Source of the DNA: a virus
Reading direction: 5' to 3' (one strand)
IMG/VR virus record: IMGVR_UViG_3300048922_000073
Location: 1-33,984 of that record
Length of the DNA stretch: 33,984 nucleotides
A program made the translations under genes and the position numbers. This document shows, in pieces, positions 14,774-23,157 of this stretch (positions within the stretch are counted from its first letter, which is position 1; each line of letters opens with the position of its first letter). The notes below the pieces were generated by a model. The model saw nothing but the letters and a program-made list of their open reading frames with translations, did not search any database and was not told the origin of the DNA.

Positions 14774-15820
14774 ATGCGTAATTCTACCCGTGAGTTGTTT
14801 GATGCGTATCTTGAGCGACAGGCTGAACTGAATCACATCAATAAGTCCCACGTAACAAAGTCGTTCAGCATTGATCCAAGCGTTGAGCAGACGCTTGAAG
14901 ACAAGGTGCAGCAGTCTTCAGAAATGTTGAAGCTGATTAGCATCTACGGCGTTAACGATCAGACCGGCGAAAAAATCGGTCTGGGTGTGAGCGGCCCGAT
15001 TTCCAGCACCAACAATTCCACCACCGATCGCCGTCAGCCTGTTTCCGTCACGGCGCTGGATTCGAACAAGTACACCTGTAATAAGGTGAACGCGGATACT
15101 TTCGCCTCTTATGCGCAGCTTGATGCGTGGGCTAAATTCCCGGATTTCCAGCAGCGTCTGAGCAATCAGATCATTCAGCGTATCGCGCTTGACCGCATCA
15201 TGATCGGCTTTAACGGAACCAGCTATGCGGATAAGTCCGACCGCAACGCTAACCCGCTTTTGCAGGATTGCGGTATCGGCTGGCTGCAACAGTACCGCGC
15301 GAATGCGCCGCAACGTGTCATGAAAGATATCACCGTGACCAGCCGCGACGATTCCAACCAGGTGATCGCTAAAGGTGATTACGGTAACTACGATTCGCTG
15401 GTTTATGACGCGGTTAACTCACTGATGGACGAGTGGTACAAAGATTCGCCCAATCTGGTGGTGATCACCGGTCGTAATCTGACGGTTAGCCGTTCGTTCC
15501 CGATCATCAACGCTGTCAGCACCAATAACCCGAACTCCGAAGCGCTGGCCGGTCAGTTGATCGCATCGCGTAAGACGATCGGCAACCTGCCTTCGTTCAT
15601 CGCGCCTTTCTTCCCTGATGGCAGCATGTTTATCACTTCGTGGGAAAACCTGTCGATTTACTGGCAGGAAGGTGCGCACCGCCGCCGCATTGTGGAAGAG
15701 CCGGAATATAACCGCGTATCTACCTACAGTTCGTCAAATGATGCCTATGTTGTTGAAGATTACGGCTTCGGCTGTCTGATCGAAGGCATTACCGCTGCAG
15801 AACCAGCACCGGCACCATAA
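14774..15820 (+). CDS. N: Major capsid protein gpN
   Basis: 348 residues (P2 N is 357). HK97-fold capsid family of P2: the N-terminus MRNSTRELFDAYLERQAELN is the segment trimmed by gpO in P2. Also seen are VSGPISSTNNS, the KFPDFQQRLSNQIIQRIALDR helix, and IEGITAAEP at the end. It forms the icosahedral shell around the scaffold. AGGA lies nine bases before the ATG. The gene is very similar in arrangement to P2 and intact. Confidence 0.96.
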   Translation: MRNSTRELFDAYLERQAELNHINKSHVTKSFSIDPSVEQTLEDKVQQSSEMLKLISIYGVNDQTGEKIGLGVSGPISSTNNSTTDRRQPVSVTALDSNKYTCNKVNADTFASYAQLDAWAKFPDFQQRLSNQIIQRIALDRIMIGFNGTSYADKSDRNANPLLQDCGIGWLQQYRANAPQRVMKDITVTSRDDSNQVIAKGDYGNYDSLVYDAVNSLMDEWYKDSPNLVVITGRNLTVSRSFPIINAVSTNNPNSEALAGQLIASRKTIGNLPSFIAPFFPDGSMFITSWENLSIYWQEGAHRRRIVEEPEYNRVSTYSSSNDAYVVEDYGFGCLIEGITAAEPAPAP

Positions 15821-15862
15821 ATCAGCGCAGGCCAGCTAACTGCTGGTCGCTTTGGGGGCATC

Positions 15863-16717
15863 ATGTTGACACCTGCTCAACAACATTTTAATCGCGTGAT
15901 GGCTGAACGCCGCCACGCCAGCCGTGAGCCGTCGCAGCTTGAAATGACGGCATACGAAACCATGCTTCACCGCCTGCGACTGGATAAAGCCCGTTTGAGC
16001 CGTGTCCAGTCCCAGAAGGCTAAAGCGGATTTAAAACGCGAACTCCTGCCGGACTATCAGCCGTGGATCGAAGGCGTACTTACGGCAGATTCCGGCCAGT
16101 CTGACGACGTGTTAACCACCGTCATGATCTGGTGTTGTGACTGCGGAAACATCGCCGAAGCCCTGCGCATTGGTCAGTACGTATTGCGCCATAAGTTGCC
16201 GATGCCGGATCAATATCGCCGCACCACCGCCACCGTACTGGTGGAAGAAATTTGCGATCCCGTCCTAGCTGCGTTCAAAGCTAATCCGGCTGTTGCGCCG
16301 GTCGCCGCTGACCTGCTGGAAGCTTTACGGGGCTTAACCCTGAACGAAGATATGCCGGATGAGGTGCGCTCAAAGCTGCTTAAGGCGCTGGGCTATACGC
16401 TGCGCCTGACTGACAACGTTGAATCGCTTACCGCTGCGGTTGAATACCTGCGCCAGGCGGCAGTGTTGAACCCGAAAAAAGCAGGCGTAACCCGTGATAT
16501 TGAGCTTCTGCAACGTGCGCTTAAGAAGTCCGGGCAATCTGCTGACGATGAAGGCGCAGACGGCAAGCCAGAAGCAAACAACACCGAAACCGAAACCCAG
16601 ACGGCAACGCCGCCAGCGCAGCCAAAAGCGAAGCGGGAAACCAAAAAGCCCGCCGCTAAAAGCAAGCCGGCAGCGAAGAAAAGAACCACGACAGCCCGCC
16701 AGAAGGCGGCGTCATAA
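15863..16717 (+). CDS. M: Terminase small (endonuclease) subunit gpM
   Basis: 284 residues versus 247 in P2. The N-terminal part MLTPAQQHFNRVMAERRHAS, then WIEGVLTADSGQSDDVLTTVMIWCCDCGN, is diagnostic of P2 gpM, which with gpP cuts cos. The excess length is a C-terminal tail (from about residue 222) rich in Lys, Ala, Pro and Thr (KKPAAKSKPAAKKRTTTARQ), histone-H1-like and probably disordered, which could add nonspecific DNA binding. Spaced 42 bases after N. Confidence 0.93.
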   Translation: MLTPAQQHFNRVMAERRHASREPSQLEMTAYETMLHRLRLDKARLSRVQSQKAKADLKRELLPDYQPWIEGVLTADSGQSDDVLTTVMIWCCDCGNIAEALRIGQYVLRHKLPMPDQYRRTTATVLVEEICDPVLAAFKANPAVAPVAADLLEALRGLTLNEDMPDEVRSKLLKALGYTLRLTDNVESLTAAVEYLRQAAVLNPKKAGVTRDIELLQRALKKSGQSADDEGADGKPEANNTETETQTATPPAQPKAKRETKKPAAKSKPAAKKRTTTARQKAAS

Positions 16718-16819
16718 CCGAACGTGCCCCCGCGCACCCAGGCGGCACGGCAGGCGAAAACAGGCAACGCCGCGTCTTCGTCCTGCCGTCCACCGCCTGA
16801 CTTATACGGAGTAGAGATC

Positions 16820-17308
16820 ATGAGTCTGGTAGCCACTGAGCCAGTACGGCCACCATCCGATCCAGTGCCTGATGATGGCGGCGCGAAAGTTGAAAGCCTG
16901 CCATTCTGGCCGGTCATTTCGCTGGCTGAACTACGCCGCGCGATGCGTCTTGATGGGCAGGTGACAACCGATCGCCTGATGTCGCGAACGGTGGAAGCGG
17001 TGGCCCATGTTAATGATCAGCTTTTCCTGTGGCGCCAGGTGCAGATTGATGCGGGCTATGAGTCATTGGCAGAAATTCCGGCCAGTCCGGTGAATGGCAC
17101 TTCCGTGAAGGTATGGCGCTATAAAAACGCCGTGTATTCACTCACTAAGGCGCTGTTGATTGAAGGCTACCGCGATATTGACACCACCAGTAAAGGCGAA
17201 GACCACGCGGCGGCATTGAGCACGCAGATCGATACGCTGTGGCGGGATGTGCGCTGGTCAATCCGTGATATCCAGGACGAAAGCCGGGGCCTGGCGGAGT
17301 TGGTGTAA
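16820..17308 (+). CDS. L: Head completion protein gpL
   Basis: 162 residues (P2 L is 169). The start ATG 16820 follows GGAGTAGAG; an upstream in-frame extension to 16724 is proline/Ser-rich junk with no ribosome site. Conserved features: FWPVISLAELRRAMRLDG, VAHVNDQLFLWR, GYRDIDTT and IRDIQDESRG. gpL completes the packaged head before tail joining. Its stop overlaps the X start (TAATG). Confidence 0.92.
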   Translation: MSLVATEPVRPPSDPVPDDGGAKVESLPFWPVISLAELRRAMRLDGQVTTDRLMSRTVEAVAHVNDQLFLWRQVQIDAGYESLAEIPASPVNGTSVKVWRYKNAVYSLTKALLIEGYRDIDTTSKGEDHAAALSTQIDTLWRDVRWSIRDIQDESRGLAELV

Positions 17309-17508
17309 TGAACGTTCAGGCGCAGCAAAACGACACGATCGACCTGCTTTGCTGGCGCTATTACGGCAGAACAGCAGGTGTTACCGAGGCGGTGATCGAT
17401 GCCAATAAGGGCATTTCCGCCGCCACTGAGTTGCAGGCCGGGCAGATTGTCTACCTGCCAGAGATCCAGCCGCCAGCCCAGCGGGAAACCGTGCAGCTAT
17501 GGGATTAA
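17308..17508 (+). CDS. X: Tail protein gpX (LysM-like)
   Basis: 66 residues (P2 X is 67). Starts in the L stop. YYGRTAGVTEAVIDANKG and LQAGQIVYLPE are the LysM-like repeat of P2 tail protein X, a small tail component. Intact. Confidence 0.92.
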   Translation: MNVQAQQNDTIDLLCWRYYGRTAGVTEAVIDANKGISAATELQAGQIVYLPEIQPPAQRETVQLWD

Positions 17509-17518
17509 GGGGGAGGGT

Positions 17519-17854
17519 ATGCACGACACACCACCGGGATTACTCGAACAAACAATGAAATGGATCGCTACTTATCTGCCGACACTGTTTGCGGCTGGTG
17601 CGGCGCTGAGTATTTCGGCGCTAATGAGCCTTTACGATGGGCAGTCTTTGCTTAAAACAGCCACCGGATCGCTGGTATGTGGGATTGTCACGCTTGCTGT
17701 GGCCGGTTCGCTGGAATATCTGGGGCTTCCGTCCAACGCGGTAACGTTCGTGGGCGCCTCAATCGGATTTATGGGCGCGGATAAAGTCCGCAACAAAGTT
17801 ACCGGGTTTATCGAAAACCGAATCGGAGGGATGAAAGGTGGAGATGAGCAATAA
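17519..17854 (+). CDS. Y: Holin, lambda/P21-type family
   Basis: 111 residues from ATG 17519, with GGGGGAGGG just upstream. Three hydrophobic helices at about residues 17-35, 47-66 and 72-88, then a charged cytosolic tail VRNKVTGFIENRIGGMKGG, matching the lambda-family holin class. It holds the P2 gene Y position but is longer than P2 Y (93). It forms the inner-membrane lesion that frees the endolysin. It overlaps the endolysin start by 11 bases. Confidence 0.88.
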   Translation: MHDTPPGLLEQTMKWIATYLPTLFAAGAALSISALMSLYDGQSLLKTATGSLVCGIVTLAVAGSLEYLGLPSNAVTFVGASIGFMGADKVRNKVTGFIENRIGGMKGGDEQ

Positions 17855-18278
17855 CGGCATCAACATGCTGAAAGGCTTTGAAGGGTGCAGGCTGACCGCT
17901 TATCAGGATTCTGTAGGCGTCTGGACGATCGGTTATGGATGGACTCAACCCGTCAACGGCGTGCCGGTTGGCAAGGGCATGACCATCACGCAGGAAACTG
18001 CCGATAGCCTGTTGCGTAGCGGTCTGGTGCAGTATGAAAAAGGCGTTACGGGGCTCGTTAAAGTCACCATCAATCAAAATCATTTCGATGCGCTGGTTGA
18101 TTTTGCCTACAACCTGGGCGTAAAGGCGCTGGAAGGTTCCACACTGCTGAAAAAGCTGAATGCTGGCGATTTCACCGGGGCTGCGGCTGAGTTTCCGAAA
18201 TGGAATAAAGCAGGCGGCAAGGTGTTGCCGGGGCTGGCTAAGCGCCGGGAAGCCGAGCGCACGTTATTTCTGGCCTGA
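17844..18278 (+). CDS. K: Endolysin, T4-type lysozyme (GH24)
   Basis: 144 residues from ATG 17844 (AAAGGTGGAG upstream). The catalytic triad spacing E13-8-D22-5-T28 (GFEGCRLTAYQDSVGVWTIGYG region) is that of T4 lysozyme E11/D20/T26. It cleaves the NAM-NAG bond of murein. There is no signal-anchor (SAR) segment, so it should need the upstream holin for release. It is followed by the 55-base repeat rather than directly by the spanin genes. Confidence 0.93.
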   Translation: MSNNGINMLKGFEGCRLTAYQDSVGVWTIGYGWTQPVNGVPVGKGMTITQETADSLLRSGLVQYEKGVTGLVKVTINQNHFDALVDFAYNLGVKALEGSTLLKKLNAGDFTGAAAEFPKWNKAGGKVLPGLAKRREAERTLFLA

Positions 18279-18287
18279 TCATTTTTA

Positions 18288-18343
18288 ACTGTGCTGGCCG
18301 TGCGTATCGAGCGCGGTCATTTTTGACAGTGCTCCAGCACGTC
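18288..18343 (+). repeat. 55-base intergenic repeat, copy 1
   Basis: Shares GTGCTGGCC-x-TGCGTATCGAG, then GTC-x-TTTTT, then GTGCT-xx-AGCACG with 25402-25456, about 80 per cent identical by eye. Ends in an inverted repeat GTGCTCCAGCAC. Lies in the 101-base gap between endolysin and Rz. Unknown function. Confidence 0.7.
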
Positions 18344-18379
18344 CGGTATTGACGGTGTGAGCTGGCGAGAGGTTTTGAA

Positions 18380-18910
18380 ATGGAGCTGTTATCACGCTGG
18401 AAAGTGATTGTTTGTTTTGTGCTGGCCGCTGCTGCTGTATGGGGTTTTAGCCACTGGCGTTACAGCGCCGGTTACGGTGATGCCGATCAGCACTGGCGTG
18501 AAAAGTGGGCGCAACGTGATGCACGCGACGCCACCGCGCTGGCACAAAGGCAGGCTGAGGCCAGGGCAGAAGAACAACGCCGACAAGGTGAAATTGATGC
18601 GATCAGAAAACAAACCAGCCAGCAACTTGCTGGCGTGCTGGCTGATGCCGATCGTGCCCGTGCTGCTTCTCGTGGGCTGCACGACAGGGCCGACAAACTC
18701 GCCAGGCAACTGGCAGACCGTGAACGCGCCTGCGGTGCCGGAACTCCCGGCAGAAGCGAGGCAGAAACCAGCGGCGCCGTACTGCTCGCCGACCTGTTCC
18801 GCCGCGCTGACGATCGAGCGGGGGATCTGGCAAGAGAAGCTGACGAAGCAAGAGCCAGAGGATTAGCCTGTGAGTTATCCTACAAACTAATTTCCTCCAG
18901 AAATAAATAA
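18380..18910 (+). CDS. Rz: Inner-membrane spanin (Rz / LysB-like)
   Basis: 176 residues. The N-terminal signal anchor (about residues 7-25, WKVIVCFVLAAAAVWGFSHW) is followed by a long charged coiled coil (35-120) and a Cys-containing tail, the architecture of i-spanins such as lambda Rz and P2 LysB. It spans the periplasm to meet the outer-membrane spanin and fuse the membranes at the last lysis step. A complete Rz1 gene is nested in another frame. Confidence 0.88.
   Translation: MELLSRWKVIVCFVLAAAAVWGFSHWRYSAGYGDADQHWREKWAQRDARDATALAQRQAEARAEEQRRQGEIDAIRKQTSQQLAGVLADADRARAASRGLHDRADKLARQLADRERACGAGTPGRSEAETSGAVLLADLFRRADDRAGDLAREADEARARGLACELSYKLISSRNK
18597..18866 (+). CDS. Rz1: Outer-membrane spanin lipoprotein (Rz1 / LysC-like), nested in Rz
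   Basis: 89 residues in the +1 frame inside Rz, ATG 18597 with AGGTG six bases upstream. Basic N-terminus, hydrophobic stretch MPIVPVLLLVGC with the lipobox LVGC; C28 would be the lipidated residue. The mature part is Pro-rich (VNAPAVPELPAEARQKPAAP), typical of o-spanins. Full embedding, as in lambda Rz/Rz1, supports both calls. Confidence 0.85.
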   Translation: MRSENKPASNLLACWLMPIVPVLLLVGCTTGPTNSPGNWQTVNAPAVPELPAEARQKPAAPYCSPTCSAALTIERGIWQEKLTKQEPED

Positions 18911-19011
18911 CGAGTTGAACTATATTGAATAGACCTCTGAAGTAAAGTTGTTGAGGTTACTTAATAATACCATCGTTGTTGTTTCTTCTTTCACCTAAGA
19001 GAGTGGTTATT

Positions 19012-19926
19012 ATGTCTATCACAGCAAAAAATAGTACGTATGACCTATATGCAGAAGTCGAACAATCTGTATGCGATAAGCTATTAGGTTCAGTTAAATA
19101 CCCATTCAAAGTACTAGAGCAGAGGCAAGATTTTCCAAAAGATGAGAAGCTTCCAACTAGTGCAATGGGTCTTTATAAATTATCTAAAGAGGAAGTTTCA
19201 GACCTGCTTAAAGATAGTTTACGAAAAGTTAAAGGTTCTGAAGGAAGCAATTCTTCAATTCACAGTCAGGTTTTCTCTTTTGCGGGTTCAGTAATCCAGC
19301 AAGCGAAAAGCGTGGTTGATGCCGCAAAATCTGCGGGAGATAAGTATCAAGGCCCAGATGTCAAGGAAATGCAAAAAATTGTTGATGGTGGCATTGAGGG
19401 ACTTGTTAACACGTTAGGTGATTTTGATATATATTTTTGGTGTTCATATTTGGCAGTTAAACTTAATAAACAGCCAAAATTATTACTGGCTTCACCTGTG
19501 ATAACTCTTGATGATATTAAAGTGGAGGTTACTGCAACTGGAGAGATATGGGCAAAATATCCTTGGTGGAACTGCCATCAGTGGTGTACGCAATGGGATA
19601 AAATCCATAAATTTGATAAGATTGCGAGTTTGACAGTTTCTCCTGAACTCAAAGCAAAAGCCCATGCGGACTTATCACTCAATGGCACACTGTTAAGTGC
19701 TACAGCGACAGTTGACGAGCTAAGACTTAATTATGACATCTTGGATAAGATACCATTAGAAGGTATTGCTAATGACCAATTAGGAAATACCCCTATTTTT
19801 GTGTTTGATGCATCAAAATTAGTATCCACTGTTCCTCTGTTAGAATCTAAATTTGTTATTAGTTCACTAGTTCTGCCATCTAGCAGTTCATCAATAGGTA
19901 TTGGTGTTGTTCTCAAACAATTATAA
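19012..19926 (+). CDS. AT-rich accessory protein inserted between lysis genes and R, unknown
   Basis: 304 residues from ATG 19012 with GAGAG upstream; an in-frame extension to 18976 has no ribosome site. No signal peptide and no clear membrane helix. The N-terminal half is helical and polar (KSVVDAAKSAGDKYQGPDVK). The middle has a striking aromatic/Cys cluster, WAKYPWWNCHQWCTQW (about residues 184-199). The C-terminal 100 residues look beta-rich and end in serines and glycines. Base composition is clearly AT-richer than flanking late genes, it has its own terminator, and P2 has nothing here, all signs of recent acquisition. No family recognised; a lysogenic-conversion or exclusion role is possible. 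Confidence 0.85.
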   Translation: MSITAKNSTYDLYAEVEQSVCDKLLGSVKYPFKVLEQRQDFPKDEKLPTSAMGLYKLSKEEVSDLLKDSLRKVKGSEGSNSSIHSQVFSFAGSVIQQAKSVVDAAKSAGDKYQGPDVKEMQKIVDGGIEGLVNTLGDFDIYFWCSYLAVKLNKQPKLLLASPVITLDDIKVEVTATGEIWAKYPWWNCHQWCTQWDKIHKFDKIASLTVSPELKAKAHADLSLNGTLLSATATVDELRLNYDILDKIPLEGIANDQLGNTPIFVFDASKLVSTVPLLESKFVISSLVLPSSSSSIGIGVVLKQL

Positions 19927-19932
19927 CAAACC

Positions 19933-19961
19933 AGAGGGTTAGGATTTCTTAACCCTCTTTT
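19933..19961 (+). terminator. Terminator of the AT-rich accessory gene
   Basis: AGAGGGTTA-ggatttct-TAACCCTCT perfect nine-base stem followed by TTTC, seven bases after the stop. It stands between the lysis genes and R, so it could reduce read-through into R and S. Confidence 0.8.
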
Positions 19962-19973
19962 CTGGAATTGATG

Positions 19974-20468
19974 ATGCTTAAACCTGATTTACTGCGCCAG
20001 ATGATAAGCCAGCATGTGCCATGGCTGCGCGAGAATCCCGATAATCTGGCTGTTTACCTGCGTAAAGGCCGTATGGTCAGCACCGGCCAGCGTGCTGCTG
20101 CGTTTGAGTATCGCTATACGCTGGAAGTGCTGGTGATGGATTATCCGGATTCTGTGGATACTATCAGTGTGCCAATACTTGCATGGGCGCGTTTATATCA
20201 GCCTGATCTGTTGTTTAACCCGGACCGGCAGCAGAACGGCATAACATTCGAAGCCGAAATTCTGAGTAACAGCACGATGGATATTCTCTTCCAGATTCAA
20301 ACTGACGAATCAGTGATCGTTACCAGCGAAGATGGCGAGATCGTCACCCGCCACCGTGCTGACCCCGCGCCGGGGCCAGAAATTGGTGCGTGGTCACTGG
20401 TATTTAAAGATGAGGTCAGCGGCGAAACATGGCAGGACAACAAACCGATCCCCTCTTCCAGCAGTTAG
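19974..20468 (+). CDS. R: Tail completion protein gpR
   Basis: 164 residues (P2 R is 155). Start taken at ATG 19974, seven bases after GGA; ATG 19971 and TTG 19968 are alternatives. Conserved: MLKPDLLRQMI, VYLRKGRMVSTG, YRYTLEVLVMDYPD, ILAWARLYQPDLLFNPD. gpR with gpS caps the tail tube for head joining. Its end overlaps the S start by 40 bases. Confidence 0.9.
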   Translation: MLKPDLLRQMISQHVPWLRENPDNLAVYLRKGRMVSTGQRAAAFEYRYTLEVLVMDYPDSVDTISVPILAWARLYQPDLLFNPDRQQNGITFEAEILSNSTMDILFQIQTDESVIVTSEDGEIVTRHRADPAPGPEIGAWSLVFKDEVSGETWQDNKPIPSSSS

Positions 20469-21103
20469 ACAACTGGTTAGCCAGCGCTGCCGCGCAGCTT
20501 TCGCCGGGCCACCGCCGCAAGCTGACGCGTAACGTTGCAATCGGGTTGCGTAAGCGCCAGCAAAAGCGTATCGCGAGCCAGAAGAACCCCAGCGGTGAAA
20601 GCTATCAGGCTCGCCGCCGAAAAATCCTTCGTACCCAGGGCGGTATTAAATTTCTCTGGGCAAAAGATGATGGTACGCCAGAAGTCAGGGAGCTTCGCAA
20701 CTGGCGCCGTAGTGGCGGACGATCGCAAGTCGGAGGGGATAAACGAAAAATTACGGGTTATGACGTTGACCGAAATGAAATACGAACGTTCTTTCGCCGT
20801 GATATCCAGCGCTATATTGAAATCAATCTCAACCAGTCCAAGCAGAACCGCACCAGAAAGGATCCGATGTTCCGCAAGCTGCGCACCGCACGCTTTCTTA
20901 AGGCTTACGGTACGGGCGGCATGGCAGTGGTTGGCTTTCAGGGACATACCGCCGAAATCGCCAGCGTTCACCAGTACGGTGAAGTCGATAACGTGGTGCC
21001 GGGTGCCCGTGCACGTTACCCGGTGCGTGAACTCCTGGGCATGACCGAGGGGGATTTAGACTGGCTGGCCGATACTGTTGTTGCCTTCATGCAAGAGATT
21101 TGA
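20429..21103 (+). CDS. S: Tail completion / virion morphogenesis protein gpS
   Basis: 224 residues, longer than P2 S (150). The N-terminus LFQQLDNWLASAAAQLSPGHRRKLTRNVA and the C-terminus TAEIASVHQYGEVDNV, YPVRELLGMTEGDL match the phage virion morphogenesis family. The extra length is a central segment (about 70-145) rich in Arg/Lys. It overlaps R. The last gene before the V late promoter. Confidence 0.9.
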   Translation: MAGQQTDPLFQQLDNWLASAAAQLSPGHRRKLTRNVAIGLRKRQQKRIASQKNPSGESYQARRRKILRTQGGIKFLWAKDDGTPEVRELRNWRRSGGRSQVGGDKRKITGYDVDRNEIRTFFRRDIQRYIEINLNQSKQNRTRKDPMFRKLRTARFLKAYGTGGMAVVGFQGHTAEIASVHQYGEVDNVVPGARARYPVRELLGMTEGDLDWLADTVVAFMQEI

Positions 21104-21104
21104 T

Positions 21105-21162
21105 TGTCACCAACCCGCCACAATGGCGCCGCGTTGTTTGCGCGCGCGCGACTCATGATACT
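21105..21162 (+). promoter_or_regulatory. Late promoter of the baseplate operon (V onward)
   Basis: TGT-N12-ACA at 21105-21122, then ACAA-N10-TTGTT (21120-21138), an 11-base GC-alternating tract (21140-21150) and a -10-like GATACT (21157-21162); no -35. It predicts a start near 21168 and a leader of about 90 bases before V. Confidence 0.7.
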
Positions 21163-21260
21163 GACTGCATAACCCAAAAGCCGAAACGGTCGTAAAGCCT
21201 GCTACCGGGTGGAAGCGACGCCGGACAGCGTAACCGGCACCACGGGAAACAGTCAGCACT

Positions 21261-21890
21261 ATGAATTTAAACGAACTCTACCGCCTTATCTGCAATCTCG
21301 CCCGCATTGGCACCGTGCTGGAAGTGGACACGGAAAAGTATCTTGCACGCGTCGAAACCGGCGAGAACAAAATCGACTGGATCCGCTGGGCAGTGCCGCG
21401 CGCCGGTGAAGCCGTGACGTGGTGGGCGCCGACAGTGGGCGAACAGGTTTATATTTTGTGCCCCTGCGGTGAGATGGAGACGGCATTCATTGCCGGAAGC
21501 CTTTACAGCGAAGACGCACCGCCGCCAGATGCTGGTGCTACCTCCTGCGTGATCCTGCACCCGGATGGCGCCCGTATCTCATATGACCCGGAGGCCAGCG
21601 CGCTGGTTGTCAGCGGGGTGAAAACGGCAAGCGTCACCGCGTCGGAATCCATTACCGCCACAGTGCCGGTGGTAACGGTCAAGGCAGACACGCGCGTTAC
21701 CCTGGACACCCCGGAAGTGGTCTGCACCAACAAGTTGATCACCGCTACGCTGGAAGTGCAAAAGGGCGGGGAAATGAAGGGCAACATTACCCATTCAGGC
21801 GGATCGCTTTCGTCTAATGGTGTCGTTGTCCATTCGCACAAACATAGCGGCGTCCAGTCCGGTGGCAGTAATACAGGTGGCCCGGTATGA
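21261..21890 (+). CDS. V: Baseplate assembly protein gpV (spike)
   Basis: 209 residues (P2 V is 211). An N-terminal OB-like domain (GTVLEVDTEKYLARVETG, TVGEQVYILCPCGE, FIAGSLY) is followed by a beta-helical repeat region (about 115-175) and the metal-binding tip HSHKHSGVQSGGSNTGGP. In P2 gpV the tip holds iron through His residues; the HSHKH motif is kept. It pierces the outer membrane. Overlaps W by four bases. Confidence 0.95.
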   Translation: MNLNELYRLICNLARIGTVLEVDTEKYLARVETGENKIDWIRWAVPRAGEAVTWWAPTVGEQVYILCPCGEMETAFIAGSLYSEDAPPPDAGATSCVILHPDGARISYDPEASALVVSGVKTASVTASESITATVPVVTVKADTRVTLDTPEVVCTNKLITATLEVQKGGEMKGNITHSGGSLSSNGVVVHSHKHSGVQSGGSNTGGPV

Positions 21891-22249
21891 GTACAGTCCG
21901 TTACAGCGGTATGAATGCCAGTTCAGGCCATGCCATCACCGACAACGAGCATATAGCGCAGTCTATCGGCGACATTATGTTAACGCCGATCGGTTCCCGT
22001 GTGATGCGCCGTGCTTACGGTTCGCAGCTTTTCAACCTGATTGATCAACCGGTCGATAACGCCATAACGAAGCTGCGCGTTATGTCTGCCATCTACAGCG
22101 CCCTGTATTTATGGGAACCGCGGATCTCTCTGACCAGTATCACCCTGAGCGCGCCGGGTGCCGGTCGGCTGGTTGCCACTATCCAGGCCAATCGCACCGA
22201 CAATCAGACGCCATTTAACGCCGATATCACATTGAGGGGCCAGGCATGA
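21887..22249 (+). CDS. W: Baseplate wedge protein gpW
   Basis: 120 residues (P2 W is 115). GP25/lysozyme-like baseplate wedge family: HIAQSIGDIMLTPIGSRVMRR and LFNLIDQPVDNAI are diagnostic. Overlaps V and J by ATGA. Structural component of the baseplate. Confidence 0.95.
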   Translation: MSTVRYSGMNASSGHAITDNEHIAQSIGDIMLTPIGSRVMRRAYGSQLFNLIDQPVDNAITKLRVMSAIYSALYLWEPRISLTSITLSAPGAGRLVATIQANRTDNQTPFNADITLRGQA

Positions 22250-23157
22250 GCGGAACGATCGATTTATCGCAGCTACCGCCGCCCGTGGTGGTTGAACCGC
22301 TGGACTTCGAAACGCTTTTCGCGCAGCGCAAGGCCGCATTTATTGCGATGTACCCGGAAGATGAACAGGAAGAGATCGCCCGCACGCTTGAGCTTGAATC
22401 GGAGCCGATCACCATGCTGCTGGAAGAGAATTGCTATCGCGAATTGCTGTTGCGCCAGCGGGTGAACGAAGCGGCCCGCGCGGTGATGCTGGCTTATTCC
22501 ACAGATAGCGATTTGGATAATCTGGCGGTCAATTTCAACGTTGAACGTCTGACCATTCAGGAAGAAGACGACAGCGTTACCCCGCCAATTGAAGCCGTGA
22601 TGGAGTCAGACCCGGATTTACGCACGCGTACCCAGCAGGCTTTTGAAGGTCTGAGCGTGGCCGGGCCAACGGCGGCGTATGAATTTTGGGGGCGTTCAGC
22701 AGACGGGCGCGTAGCCGATATTTCGGCGGTCAGTCCTACGCCTGCCTGCGTCACCATTTCGGTGCTGTCGCGTGAGGGTGACGGAACGGCCAGCGATGAT
22801 CTGCTTTCCGTGGTCGCTGCTGCCCTGAACGATGAAGAGGTGCGTCCGGTGGCCGACAGGGTAACGGTGCAGTCTGCGGAGATTGTGCCGTATCAGATCG
22901 ATGCAACGCTTTACATCTATCCGGGGCCGGAAGCCGAACCCGTCCGGCAGGCATCGGAACAACAATTACAGGCGTATATTGCCGCGCAGAATCGCTTAGG
23001 GCGCGATATACGTCTTTCAGCTATCTACGCCGCCCTGCACGTCGAAGGCGTCCAGCGCGTGCAACTGGCGCAGCCTGTTGCGGATATCGTGCTGAGTGAC
23101 TACCAGGCATCGCACTGCACCGAATACACCATAACGGTGGGTGGTTACGATGAGTAA
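22246..23157 (+). CDS. J: Baseplate wedge protein gpJ
   Basis: 303 residues (P2 J is 302). Baseplate J family: DLSQLPPPVVVEPLDFETLF at the start, AYSTDSDLDNLAVNFNVERL, and the LDNLA region typical of gpJ. Overlaps W and I by a few bases in one translation-coupled operon. Confidence 0.95.
   Translation: MSGTIDLSQLPPPVVVEPLDFETLFAQRKAAFIAMYPEDEQEEIARTLELESEPITMLLEENCYRELLLRQRVNEAARAVMLAYSTDSDLDNLAVNFNVERLTIQEEDDSVTPPIEAVMESDPDLRTRTQQAFEGLSVAGPTAAYEFWGRSADGRVADISAVSPTPACVTISVLSREGDGTASDDLLSVVAAALNDEEVRPVADRVTVQSAEIVPYQIDATLYIYPGPEAEPVRQASEQQLQAYIAAQNRLGRDIRLSAIYAALHVEGVQRVQLAQPVADIVLSDYQASHCTEYTITVGGYDE

Noticed and set aside
16724-16819. N-terminal extension of gpL to 16724
   Set aside because: The ATG at 16820 has GGAGTAGAG upstream and gives the P2 L length; the extension has no ribosome site.
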